Assembly (NCBI GenBank): GCA_963969345.1
Contig: OZ017769.1
Location: 9,241,725 to 9,305,724 of the forward strand
Source: Turbatrix aceti
Lineage: Eukaryota; Nematoda; Chromadorea; Rhabditida; Panagrolaimidae
Reading direction: 5' to 3'
DNA length: 64,000 nucleotides
The notes beneath the pieces are model-generated. The model did no database searches. It was not told the DNA's origin and was given only the letters and a program-made list of their open reading frames with translations. The position numbers and the translations under genes are program-made. Below, piece by piece: positions 1 through 10,616 of this stretch; position 1 is the stretch's first letter, and each line of letters starts with the position of its first letter.

Positions 1-218
1 CGATCCCAAAGAAACTTTTGAAACTGTAGTAAAAGCAGTGGATTTGCTGACCAAACATAGAATACTCAAATATTCCAATCATGCCTGCATCATGCTCTGA
101 TTCATGCTTGCATCTTGTCATCGTTGTTGTAGGCTGTGAAATCTAGGCGCTGACAGAAACGGCAAGAACCTTGCTTGCCGCAAGATCTACTTCGCGCAAT
201 GCTCAACACCGATTGTTA
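1..218 (+). repeat. LINE-associated fragment, duplicated at 45.6 kb
   Basis: This stretch reappears at 45590-46055 with scattered substitutions. There the copy is interrupted by a 255-bp MITE that is absent here. In the second copy the downstream sequence continues into a degraded reverse-transcriptase C-terminus (see 45955-46215), so this piece is probably the 5' part of the same RTE-type LINE remnant. No intact reading frame is present. Confidence 0.6.
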
Positions 219-311
219 ACCTACAACAAAATAATGGTAAAACGCATCGAAGAAGTCAACGATCAGAAAATCGAGGAACTGGAGGACGAACGAAGTGAAC
301 GCATCGCGTGT
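219..311 (+). pseudogene. Coiled-coil fragment of the 1.3-4.0 kb gene family
   Basis: Reading plus gives a short peptide containing MVKRIEEVN and ELEDERSERIA. This matches the coiled-coil of the two minus-strand genes at 1309-2459 and 2887-4021 (MVQRIEEIN and ELEGERSERIA). The match stops abruptly on both sides and is directly joined to the LINE fragment at 1-218. It is a broken copy, probably relocated together with that repeat. Confidence 0.6.
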
Positions 312-417
312 TAGATTCACCCGACTCGCATTTTCATTCCGGAGTGTCGTTTTTCCTGAACAAAGTTTATGAATGCATTTAATTTATTTTCATCACTAAT
401 CAACCAAAAACATGATT

Positions 418-642
418 TTAGCGTCCAAGCCTATCACTGATGACGTCACCAATTGTATTCACGGCGCCGCTGACAGTGTCTATCACAGCTGCAGCAGCAT
501 GTCGTCCAGCGTCTTCTACAGCATCTGCAATATCTTGTCCAACGTGACGTTTCACGATTTCAGGATCCTTTCCCGATTTAGCTTCAGTCGCGGTGATGGC
601 GAGGAGAAGGAAGAGAGCGAGAAGGAACTTCATTGTAGACAA
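418..642 (-). CDS. Small secreted peptide precursor, family member 1
   Basis: A 74-residue intronless ORF. Residues 1-18 (MKFLLALFLLLAITATEA) form a signal peptide shared with the loci at 53301, 57887 and 58586. After it come an 11-residue spacer ending in a dibasic KR (residues 28-29), an Ala/Val/Asp-rich segment with helix-like spacing, and a terminal LGR. KR is a typical prohormone-convertase site, and C-terminal Gly-Arg can be trimmed and converted to an amide; both are inferences from motifs. The mature part is not clearly cationic, so a cecropin-like antimicrobial role is only one option. A TATA box lies 34-42 nt upstream of the ATG. Function unknown. Confidence 0.75.
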   Translation of the reverse strand: MSTMKFLLALFLLLAITATEAKSGKDPEIVKRHVGQDIADAVEDAGRHAAAAVIDTVSGAVNTIGDVISDRLGR

Positions 643-905
643 AATGAATCTTTCAAAATTTTTAACGCGGTACTTGTATTTATATCCAAAAATTTCAACT
701 TAGTTATATGATTTCAGTGAGATGATTGATTTTTTAAAAAACACTTTTTGCAGATTACTTTTAAAAAAGGAATTGGAGTGCTTTGGTGGGAAACATTGCG
801 TTGATGAATGTGATATTTTTCAGAATTCCTAGATTGCACCATGGGAATCAGTAACGATGCTGAAAAACGTTTTTTAAATGCATTTCTGAAAAATAATGAA
901 AAAAA
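643..905 (-). promoter_or_regulatory. Conserved promoter block of peptide gene 1
   Basis: On the minus strand a TATA box (TATAAATAC, plus positions 676-684) precedes the ATG at 642. Further upstream (about 715-905) is a block that recurs nearly unchanged before the peptide genes at 58586 and 57887, including CATGGTGCAATCTAGGAATT and CAAAGCACTCCAATTCC. Sharing far upstream of coding DNA could reflect recent duplication or selection on a regulatory unit. Confidence 0.55.
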
Positions 906-1308
906 AACTTTTTTCGCAAAAATATGACAAGCGTAGTTGCCTTTGGCCACAAATTTTGATTCATAGATACGTCCTTCAAAAATAGCCATTCCAAAGCATA
1001 AAATCCGGCCGACCGAAAAATCCGCCACTATAGCCTCGTCCTTAACAGCCCTAAAATAAAGGACGAAAAACGTTTTCAACAAATAGACCGAGGCCGCAGC
1101 CGGCCCGGCTTGAAAATTTAGGCCGGCGGCATGATTTTGAGGCCGGTTTTATGCAACCCGAGACAGATATGTACCATATGTGATTTCATAAATAGCTGTT
1201 CACGCATGTCGTTAACGCAAATCATGAATTTATAGTCCAGAGTAACAAATAAAAAAAAACGTTATCACAGTGCGTTGAAAGTCAAAATCTCGTCCAAGCC
1301 AAGGCAGG
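906..1308. other. Intergenic, GGCCGG-rich repeat fragment
   Basis: No gene seen. Positions about 1090-1150 contain several GGCCGG motifs spaced by AT-rich sequence. They resemble the inner ends of the MITE at 16834-17023 and a short piece at 6535-6550, so this is probably a decayed copy of that element. Confidence 0.3.
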
Positions 1309-2459
1309 CTAAAGCCCCTCGGTTTTGACCATAATCCCTTTGATCAACTCGAGAACTTCGTCGTGGACGGGCTGAACAGGTCGGGGACAGATTCGGGAGT
1401 GCTCCACGTAGCAGTCAGCAGTCTGGCAGAACGCCCCGCATTTGTCGCAAATGATGGCTTTGGATTCTGGAGAAGGCTTGAAGCAGCAATACTCCTTTTT
1501 TGCACGCAGACAGATCGGACAGATTCGTTCGCATTCTTCGTGGCGGGTATAGCGAAAGCATTTGAAACATAACATTTGTTCCTAAAAGACTGACTCTTGT
1601 CAACATAGCTTCAATTTGCAAAGCAACATACCGATTGATTGACTTCAGAAACCGGAGTAAAGCGCTTGGATTCTGAGTCGTAGATCAAAACATAGGGAGT
1701 GTAACACTCAAATTGGGTAGCATTCGTAACATTTGTCAGGATGACGCGTAGAGAAGCATCCAGGATCACTGTCACATTCTCTTCCTTTTTTTCATCCGGC
1801 GTGTCGTTCAACAGATGAAGAATCCGATCGACGTCTGTGAGCGACAGCGGATACTGCGTGCCAGGCAGAAGTTTTGTCTGGGACAAAAACTCGGTGGTAT
1901 GCTTCTCGATAGCATTTTCAAACTCAACAGATACGTATTTGAGGTAAAAAGAGCACGCAGCGGCATGGAAAAAGTTGTTCTTCTCGGGAATGTGTTTGAA
2001 ATCGTTATGATACTTTTGGGCGTATTTCTTTACCATTTCCACCGTGCAGCAGGCAACTTTCGTAGGTGTGGAGGTTTCTTTCTGATTGAAATCGTTTTCT
2101 ACGACGACGACTTCGATGACAGGCAATTCGGCAGTTTTTTCCCCAAATTCATGGCGAATGTTCGCGATGCGTTCGCTTCGTTCGCCTTCCAGTTCCTTGA
2201 TTTTCTGGTTGATTTCAGCGTTAATTTCTTCGATGCGTTGGACCATTTCCTCGTTGTAGGTTGACAAAAGCTTTCTACGTTCAACGAGGTAATAAAGGTT
2301 TTTTGACAATTTCAGGAAAGCCTCAGACTTGGTATCCATGCCGATCATTTTTTCTAAAAAAACAAAAAAATGCTGCAACCTTGTGTCAATAAAAAACTTA
2401 CGGTGGACGTTGTGAATTGCATTATCGGTCACTTTGATCGCGTCAAAGAGCGATGGCAT
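1309..2459 (-). CDS. Coiled-coil, Cys-rich protein of unknown function, paralogue 1
   Basis: Three exons on the minus strand: 2402-2459, 1632-2353 and 1309-1581, giving 350 residues; phases agree and boundaries are GT/AG. It starts MPSLFDAIKVTDNA. A charged coiled-coil follows (about residues 45-95, with repeated RIEEIN and ELEGERSERI). The middle domain is unrecognised. The last exon is Cys/His-rich: CFKC, CPIC, then CDKC and CYVEH. The spacing of that final part recalls Zn-binding modules of protein-primed family B DNA polymerases of Polinton/Maverick elements, but no polymerase domain is present. The tandem paralogue at 2887-4021 has the same exon structure. Possibly a regulator or a domesticated transposon fragment; not established. 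Confidence 0.7.
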
Positions 2460-2886
2460 GGTAGCAGTGCACATCGAGTTCAGCGTTGTAGGCCTTTCCA
2501 AATCCAATAACCGGCAAAACAAATGGAAATTATCGTAAAAAACAAGTAGGTATCGAAAACCGACAGAAAATGGGGACGCGTTGGCAACAACAACTCGTCT
2601 AAACGAAAGGGCGGTTCTTACCGTAGGGTTACGATCGAAAATGCGTGAGAAAATCCCACGACGATTCTTGGCAAAGTGTGAACCGCGCACATAAATATTT
2701 TTTTCGTTTTCAAGTTTCATACGGTTTCGGAAGTGCCTGTTCGCATGAATTCCGATGATTTCGGCACAGGTGACATCTACGAAACTGGCTTCAACGTTGG
2801 TACACATGTTCTGATGGCCAAAACTCCCGAAATGCATTTTTTGTCGGTTTGACCTGTGATAATTTATTGTACACACAAGATAAATC

Positions 2887-4021
2887 TCACGAACAAATAA
2901 TACTTTTGATCAACTGAAGGACGCTATCATGGATCGGCTGAATGGGCAGAGGACAGATTCGAGAGTGTTCATCGTAGCAGTCAGTGGTCTGGCAGAAGGC
3001 ATTGCATTTGGAACAAATGAGGGGTTCTGATTCCGGGAAAGGCTTGAAACAGCGAAACTCTTCGCCTGTTCGCAGGCAGATCGGACAAGTCCGGGGGCGG
3101 GTACAATGTTCAGTGCATCCATATCGCGAGCAATTGAAACAGATGTCTTTGCACTAAAAAAACCCGTTAGTGAAGAAATTTTAATTTTAAAATGTATCGA
3201 TACTTACCGAGTTATTCGTCACAGGAGTCGGAGCAAAGCACTTGGATTCAGAATCGTAGATCAAAAAATAGGGATTAAAGTCATCAAAATTGGTTACATT
3301 TGTGAGATTAGTCAGAATTACGCGTAGTGAAGTGTCCAGGATAAAAAACGCATTCTCCTCGTCATTCATCAGAGAAATAATTCTGTCGACGTCTGCAAGT
3401 GACATCGGATACTGCGTGCCCGGTAGAATGTTCGCTTTGGACAATAACTCGTTTACATGACGCTGAATGCAGCTTTCATCATCAGTATCAATGTACTTGA
3501 TAAAAAAAGAACACGCAGCGGCATGGAAAAGGTTGTCCTTTTTGGGAATGTGCTGGTAGTCGTCGAGATACTTTTTGACGTACTTCTTGACCTTTTCAAC
3601 AGTGCTACCGGCAGTTTCGGAAGGAATAGAGGTTTCTTTCTGCTCGGAGTCATTTTCCACGACGACGACTTCGATGACAGGTAACTCGGCAGTTTTGTCT
3701 TCAAATTCGTGACAAATGCTTGCGATGCGTTTACCTCGTTCGCCTTCCAGTTCCTCGATTTTTTGATTGATTTCAGCGTTGACTTCTTCGATGCGTTGGA
3801 CCATTTCTTCGTTGTAGGTCAACAAAAGTGCCCGACGTTCAACGAGGTAGTAAAGGCTTTTTGACCATTTCAAGAAAAATTCAGACTCAGTATCCATGAC
3901 GGCGATTTTTTCTAAAAAAAATAAAAAGATGCAACCTTATGCAGAAAATAAAAAAAAACTAACGGTGGACGTTTTTGATTGCATTGTCGGTTGCTTTGAT
4001 AGTATCAGAAAGCGATGGCAT
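2887..4021 (-). CDS. Coiled-coil, Cys-rich protein of unknown function, paralogue 2
   Basis: Exons 3964-4021, 3208-3911 and 2887-3153 (minus) encode 342 residues. Intron positions and phases are identical to the neighbour at 1309-2459, showing tandem duplication. The ATG at 4021 is chosen because exon 1 (MPSLSDTIKATDNA) matches the paralogue. Coiled-coil near residues 45-95; the middle region keeps LPGTQYPMSLADVDRI and LRVILTNLTN. The C-terminal exon has CFNC, CPIC, CSKC and CYDEH. The middle domain is about as divergent as the ends, so neither copy looks dead. Function unknown; the Cys/His pattern suggests metal binding. Confidence 0.7.
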
Positions 4022-4446
4022 GGTAGCGAGCAGTGTACCTCGAGTGCAACGTTGTGACACAGATGGAAAGAAACGTAAAAAATAATAAGAAACGAGAATT
4101 TTAAAAATAGGCTAAAAAGTGGGTAACGATTGCAAAGTGAAACTCCTATGCCGATTGTTGGCAAAGTGTGAAAAACGCAAACATATGTAATTTTTTTGTT
4201 TTTCGATTTTTTTTGTAATTAGTGTTTTGCTTGCGGGATATCAGAATCAGCATTTTTGTTGTTTGTAAGTCGATTTAGCACAATTGGGCATCACTTTGGT
4301 AAAAAAATGAGGGCGAAGCATTTGTGCGATTGCATTTCCCGGCCGGCGGGGATGTCAACATCAAAAAAAATTTGTATGGAAATAGTTTCATCAGAAAATG
4401 ACAAAAACAAAGTTTGAGAAGGCAATTATCTTTCGACGCTGCAGCA
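4022..4446. promoter_or_regulatory. Divergent intergenic region
   Basis: This 425-bp stretch separates the ATGs of the minus-strand coiled-coil gene and the plus-strand stomatin, so both upstream regions must lie here. I see AT-rich sequence and one short GC-rich palindrome-like patch (CCCGGCCGGCGGGG, near 4338) but no defined box. Confidence 0.4.
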
Positions 4447-5500
4447 ATGGCAAGAAACAACGAAGTCGAACTTGGTCGGCCAGTGTCTCCACTGCCAAGT
4501 GAAATCCTGCGCGCTCCGTCGAAGGAATGCCACATCTGCAGTTTCTTTCTCGTTATTCTGGCCTATGTTCTTTTCATCGTCACTTCACCGTTGTCGGTGT
4601 GGTTCTGTATCATCGTGATACCCGCATACGAAAACGGGGTCTGGCTTCGACTGGGGCGACCACGGTATCACAAAGCGGTCCTACCGGGAGTTCACCTTCG
4701 ACTACCGTTCATCGACGAAATCACCAAAGTTGACATGCGTGTCCGAACTATCGACGTTAAACCACAAGCGGTGAGTAAAAATAAATATTTTTTTGCTAAA
4801 AATTTACAATAATTAGTATTTCACAGTTTTACATCTTTTTCAGATCCTCTCCCAAGATTCCGTAACCGTGACCGTAGACGCCGTGATCTACATCCGAGTC
4901 GTGGATCCCGTCGCATCGGTTTTAAACGTCCACAAAGAGAGCTACGCCACCGAGCTCCTCGGCCAGACGACTCTGCGCAACATCCTGGGCACCAAATCCC
5001 TCTCCGAGATCCTCTCACAACGAGAAGCCATCGCCATCCAGATTCGGGATATCCTGGATATCCCCACCGACAAATGGGGCGTCAAGGTGGAGCGCGTCGA
5101 GATCAAGGACGTCTCGTTGCCGGTGTCGATGCAGCGCTCGATGGCGGCCGTCGCAGAAGCCGAACGCGAGGCCCATGCGCGCCTCATCGCAGCCGAGAGC
5201 GAGGCGACCGCGAGCATCGCTCTCAAGAAGGCGGCCGATCAGCTCGCCAACTCACCTGCCGCCCTTCAGCTTCGCTACCTGCAGACGCTCAACACAATCA
5301 GCGCAGAGAAATCTTCGACTATCGTTTTTCCCTTTCCTATCGACATGCTCAAGATGTTTACGTCTGGAAATCAGAGCTCGGCTAATGTGCTGGAATCGGG
5401 TTCTTCCGGGACTGGATCCGTGAGTAAACCATCAGATGACCACCGTTCCAGAAGTCGTCGTAGCAGTCGAAGAAGCAATCGGCACAAAATATTGATCTGA
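4447..5500 (+). CDS. Stomatin / band-7 (SPFH) membrane protein
   Basis: Exons 4447-4770 and 4844-5500 give 326 residues, typical for stomatins. The N-terminus is cytosolic-type; a hydrophobic hairpin (about residues 35-60, rich in VLAYVLFIVTSPLSVWF) inserts in the membrane. The SPFH domain follows: RLGRPRYHKAVLPGVHLRLPF, then the SVTVTVDAVIYIRVVDP segment directly after the intron. The alpha-helical part has VERVEIKDVSLP and AEAEREAHARLIAAESEATAS. Family members (MEC-2, UNC-1, STO proteins) form oligomers at cholesterol-rich membrane and modulate ion channels; which orthologue this is cannot be settled here. The C-terminus is Ser/Arg-rich (RSRRSSRRSNRHK), unusual but basic like many tails. 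Confidence 0.92.
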
Positions 5501-5712
5501 TCAAAGTTACATACAAAAAATGGCAGAGGTTTTGTTTACGTGAAATTCGACTGCAGGTTTTTGGATTTTATTGAAATCGTTCCATCGTAATTTTTGTTGT
5601 TGTTGTTAAAAGCGTTATTTTTTTGTTGTTGTTATATTTATTATTCAGGCTTTTTTTATAAACATTTTTTATTCAAAAAAATCAAAACAAACAAAAATAC
5701 TGGTTCGTCGAC

Positions 5713-7012
5713 TCAACGCACGCTGAAAAAAAGCATCACGGTATCGGAGAGCTTCGTCTTACGATTCCAAAATCTCGGCGGAAGCCTAGGATTCGTCAAG
5801 TCATACGCCATTTCAAAGTTCGTTCTTGAAAAAGAATTGTCCGCATAAACCCTTCTTTCGACAAGATTCGGAACATACGCAACCGTAGTGACGTTCAAGT
5901 TGACCTTGATGCGCTGATTGTGAGAGATGTTCAGCAGATCATTGACAAGCCGGACGTACAAATGTTTCAGGTGCCGAAAGCGGTCTAGCCACTCAAACGC
6001 AAGGTGCAACTTGACGTTCTTGACATTCGGAAAAAAATTCAGACAACAGTCGATAATTCGTTTGACATCATTCATCGAATCATTTGACGTACAGTAGACC
6101 GTTTGGATGCCTTGGAGCTTGTCTTTGAAGCGACTGAGGTCGTCCTTTTCGTCCAAAAACGGATTTCCATAGGTAACGATCTGCAGGACATTTGACGTGC
6201 TCTGCTCAATTTCATCCTGAATAAAAATGCACGATTTTAGGAAAATTCATTCAAGGCAAAAAGTATGCACTCACCATGAAGGAATCCGTCGATGCCCCGC
6301 CAACCTTGAAATAGATCGATTCGAAGCGAGAGAAAGAATTTTCGATGGTATCCAGCAGACTCGACTTGATCGTCAGTCGCGGAGTAATGGAAGCCAGCGA
6401 GGTAAGGCTGTCAACAACTTTGTCGGGCGTTGAACGCAGACGCAAATTTCCAAGGTTCAAATGCAAAAGGTCTGAAAATTGTATCGTAACCGAGGCAAAA
6501 AACCGGTTTCAAAACCATGCGTCAGCCAAAATTTTCAGGCCGGCCGCTTATTTTTTAAAAATAATTTATGGACACAATTTTTAAAAATTGTATCAAAATT
6601 CGTGCAACCCTTAATTTTCAGACAGACATGATAAAAACTCACTCTTGCAGTGAAATAACTTATCGAAAAAAAGAACGTCCGTAATCAAAGGACGGCTGAT
6701 CGACAGCTTTCTGACGAAGAACGTCACCCAGCGAGGGGATTGATGGGCACAGTAACGCAGGTCCCCGTGATCACGGCTGTGTATCTAAATAAACAATAAA
6801 TTATTCGTCAATTTCAAAAATGGAGCAAAAAAACCTACCGTAAAGATAATGAAGGGATGACAGTACTTCGCGTCGATGGTTGTCATGAAGGAGTTGAATG
6901 AGTCGCACATCTCGCGAGAAGATAAGACAAGATTCTTGAGACGATAAGGATTCGTCGCCCGGAGAACACTCATGATGAGATCATTACGATACTTTAAAGT
7001 CAAAGCACGCAT
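5713..7012 (-). CDS. Unknown nematode protein, tandem family copy A
   Basis: Four exons (6839-7012, 6643-6784, 6275-6471, 5713-6216; minus) encode 338 residues with consistent phases. No catalytic motif, signal peptide or membrane helix is evident. Recognisable family words shared with copy B at 7582-8734 are NLVLSSREM near residue 25, a SITPRLT segment, and KLQGIQT in the last exon, followed by FFPNVKNVKLHLAFEW. The alternating Leu/charged pattern recalls F-box-associated (FTH/DUF38-like) repeats of nematodes, but I cannot confirm an F-box. It converges on stomatin with about 210 bp between stops. Confidence 0.65.
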
Positions 7013-7581
7013 TTCGACTAGCCTAAAATGTCAAATCTGTTGTAAAAAGACCAAAGAGAGATTTTAGACCCGAGAAAACGTCTACAAATATTTTAAATGC
7101 ATAAAAACGAAAAACAGATTGAAGAACAATGTTTTCTTGTCAACAAAATTAAAAAATTCCATCAAGCATGGATTTTTTAACCACACGATCAATGGCAGTT
7201 CAACAAATTGTGCTTCGGCACAAAACCAAAGCATTCCAAAATTTAACTGAACCAACCACAAGCTTACGCCTGGGCAGGTATGAATATTTACCTCAAAAAC
7301 AAAGGTATAAAACCGACAACAGAAGCAACACATTTTTACATAAGAGCGGGCAAGCATAAATGTAAAAGAAATCCGTAATTCTTGTTTTGAACGAAAGATA
7401 CAAAAGAAGAAGAGTGCGCAGACGCATGAATTATGAAATTCTTTTCGAATTTTATTCGTTCTTCATCTATGCAAAATACGTCGCTGTACTTTAAATTAGT
7501 CATCAGCGATGCAGTTTTATTCCGACAATTTATTCAAACTTTGAGGCAGAAACAACAACAATCAAAAAATAGGTTCTTATA
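7013..7581. other. Intergenic between tandem copies
   Basis: AT-rich 570-bp spacer. I see no gene, repeat unit or clear promoter element; it must contain the upstream region of copy A. Confidence 0.4.
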
Positions 7582-8734
7582 CTAAAATTCCATTGCAGTG
7601 AATGAAAGTTCCACATTGTCCGAAATTTTTTTTTGACGACCGGAATAAATTTTTAGTCCACCTTGGTCTTGAACCTCAAAATACTGAACCGGAAAAATAA
7701 TAGCATCCAGCTGATCGAAATGTTCATAACGATGATAGTGTGTCTTCAAATTCATCTTGACTTTGATGTGTCTCGGAATATTTTGCAGATTGGTGAGTAG
7801 TCGGTTGTAGCATACTTTCAGCATCAAAAGGCAGTCTCTCCACTCAAAACTGATGTGGATGTTAATGTTTTTGGCGTTCGGGAAAAATGATAGACAATCG
7901 TTGCCGACACGCCAGAAGTTGTTCATTTTAGTGTTCCAGGTAAAATAGATTGTTTGAATCCCTTGAAGTTTTTCTTTGCAGGAAAAAACCTGACTATTTT
8001 CTGCCAACGGATTTTTGGATGTGTGTAGATGAAGTATATTGGACGATTTTTCCCCCATAGCAATGGCCTTCTGAAAAAAATTCACCAAATTTTTTTGTTG
8101 ACATAAAAAAAATTTAGATACTTACAGCGAAGGCATTGTAACTGCGGCCGCGGCCGTCGCGGTCAACACGCTCCAAGCTGAGTGTGTCGAAATGGGAAAG
8201 GAAATCTTGGTTTATATCCAGGATATGAGTTTGCATCGTCAGGCGCTGCGTGATGGATACAAGGTTTCTCGTTACGTTGAGAAAGCGCAGGTGGAGATTC
8301 CGTCGAAATGTACACGCGCGTGAGATCCAAATCCAGGGGATCTGAAAATTTTAGATTTTTTAGAAAACCAAATATTATATTTACAAAATATAAAGCATAA
8401 ATATGTGCAACTTACTGTAACTAAGATACACTTTTTGAAAAAAGAAAATATCCTCATCGGCAATCTCAGAATTGATCCACAACTTTCGAATGAATGGTGC
8501 CGTCCACAAAGGAACATTTTCCAACAGAGCGCAAGTTTGTGGATAACCGTCAATAAATACAGTAAACTTGAGACGACGAGAACGGTAAACGGCAGTTACG
8601 GTCCGCATAAAAACGTCAAATGAATGACTCATTTCGCGAGACGACAAAACCAGATTCCTGAGGCAAGTGGAATTCCGATCGGTCACAATGCCAACGAGCA
8701 TAGTATAGTGAAACTTCGAAGACAATGGAGGCAT
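7582..8734 (-). pseudogene. Tandem family copy B with an apparent frameshift
   Basis: Exons 8416-8734, 8126-8341 and 7582-8070 (minus) match copy A (5713-7012). Copy A's first intron is absent here, so exon 1 equals A exons 1+2. In the middle exon the match begins in one frame (NPLDLDL) and resumes in another (FLNVTRNLVSITQRLT); exon length is 1 nt (modulo 3) out of phase with the flanking exons. The last exon is open for 163 codons and keeps EKLQGIQTIY and FFPNAKNINIHISFEW. Either this is a young pseudogene, the assembly has an indel, or splicing differs from my model. Function unknown. Confidence 0.55.
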
Positions 8735-8980
8735 TTTGATTGGTCTTACACGTCAAAATGCGACGGAGTGTACAAAAAAGTAGATGAAAGACAAACCGAT
8801 GGAATGAATTCGTGAATGAGAAAAGTGAAGAATCATTCGACCAATTTTCAGCTTTTAGGGAAAATCAAATGTAAATTGCAATTTGCAATTTGTCAGTGTT
8901 GCAACTCCAAAATGCATAATTTATTGTCCTCTAGACAAAAAAAACATGTCAAAGGTACTCGTTTTCACGGATCACACCAC

Positions 8981-9929
8981 TCAAGGATAGCCAAACTCAA
9001 TCAAATCGTACAGAACTGCCGAGGTGCGAAAAAGCATGTGCTTGTGGTTGCCAGTGCTCAAAACGGCAGCCTTCTGGCCTTTAATAGCAGACGCTATCTT
9101 GCCGCAGGCTTTGTAGCCGACGACGTCGTCTTCCATCGAGTAGAGGGTGTAGATGTCTTTGCCTTCGTATCCGACCTTCGAATTTATGTCCCTGAGAAAG
9201 CGAGAATTGCAGGCGAGACCGCTTATATCGTTGCAAACGCCCACGGGAACGATGCAGAGAAAAGAACCATGATTAGCTCCCGCTACTCCGACAAAGGTTT
9301 TTATGATGCTAGTTAGGGGTAATCCGAGATCCTCATTGGTATCCATGCATCTTGATCCGAGGATAGCTTTCCGCGCTATTGGAGAGCCTAGGGAGTAGGC
9401 AATGACGTTGACATTTCTGCCGGTGTATTCGTGCACGGCAATGATGAGTTGGCGTATCTGAATTTTAAATGTTGACGTATTTAATTTGTGGATTCTGCTA
9501 AAGAAAAACCTTACAAGTTGTACGTACTCACACTTGAGCGAATAAAGAGCTGCCGGAATATCGGAGTCATAAGCGTAGGTCGTGGCGTATACTTCGTTTT
9601 CATTGTAGTTGTTGCTCAGAAAGTAGTCTTTGATACCTGAGTACATACCAGCATGATCCGTAGCGCCGTGCACAAGAACTACGGGATCGGTACTAAAAAA
9701 GAAGACAAAAATGTTTACCTGATTATTTTTTTTTTTACCTGACATTACCGTCTTTGCCGCCACCAAACGAGCCTTGGTCATCTAATACATCGGCTCTGAT
9801 CAAATTGATACTCGCATAGAAGCCGTACTTTTTGTACAGAAAACGACTAAAATTTGGGGAAAACAATGAGTTTGTAGCGAAAATCTGAGAACAGAGAAAA
9901 AGAGCGAAGAACGCAGCTCGAGAGTTCAT
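8981..9929 (-). CDS. Secreted EstA/lips-family lipase, paralogue 1
   Basis: Exons 9739-9929, 9515-9692 and 8981-9457 (minus) encode 281 residues. The ATG at 9929 begins a signal peptide (MNSRAAFFALFLCSQIFA). Alpha/beta-hydrolase features: oxyanion strand VVLVHGA; nucleophile elbow VIAYSLG with Ser near residue 145; acid candidate in SMEDDVVGYKACG; His in TGNHKHML. This is the lipase class 2 (EstA) type expanded in nematodes as lips genes, predicted to hydrolyse acyl esters outside cells, probably in the gut lumen. Paired Cys in the C-terminal half suggest disulphides. Paralogues at 12991 and 14473 share both intron positions. Confidence 0.88.
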
Positions 9930-10616
9930 TGCATCTGGTGGAGTGTTGTGATCATGCATCAAATCTTCTTCCAAAAACAAAGTGAGAGTGCGTTGCTTGG
10001 TTGGTTAGTAAAAAAATGTAAATTTTTACCCGTGTAGAATTTGAATATCGTACCTGTTTCTCAGAAAGTATTCATTTACAAAATAAAACATTTTTGCTTA
10101 CATCAAATTGTTAAGTAAATATAAACAAGTAAAAAAAACAGTGTGAAAGTGTGACAGTGTAACACTTGAGTAAACTGTTGTACGTAAACTGGTGCACCTT
10201 GCAGCTACACCTCCGACGCGTTACCTTGTACGGTCGGAAGGTGTTTTTATCACCGGGAGTAAATCGTAAAGACGAGTGGCGGTCACAACATAAACCCTTC
10301 CCCGTTCCCCGGGGAATTTCCCGGGGGTGTCCCCGAGGAGAGCTCCCCGACCCCCGTCCCCGACAGATCCTGTTCCCTACATTGAACAAAATTTGGCAGC
10401 AAACAAATAAAATAGCCCCAAGTGGCGAAAAAAACGCAAAATGTGATAAATTTGTTCAAAATGTGTCTCTAACAATCAGTTCCTTTATAATTTACTTTAG
10501 TTTCCAGCTATAATTTTTGCATTATATTACTTTATTAATATTTAATTGCCCACACAAAATATGAACAACAAAATAAAGGACAAAATGCGTTCAAATTTAA
10601 CGCTGCATCTTGCCGT
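9930..10616. other. Intergenic with CCCCG-rich patch
   Basis: Contains the upstream region of lipase 1. At about 10300-10375 a C/G-rich repeat-like patch appears, with overlapping CCCCGTTCCCCGGGG and CCCCGACCCCCGTCCCC. A comparable CCCCGA/CCCCCGT patch lies at 12120-12180 within a CTLD fragment. Both look like pieces of a GC-rich satellite. No gene seen. Confidence 0.4.

Noticed and set aside
4821..5423. Several stomatin-region ORFs in other frames
   Set aside because: Shadows of exon 2; no independent signals.
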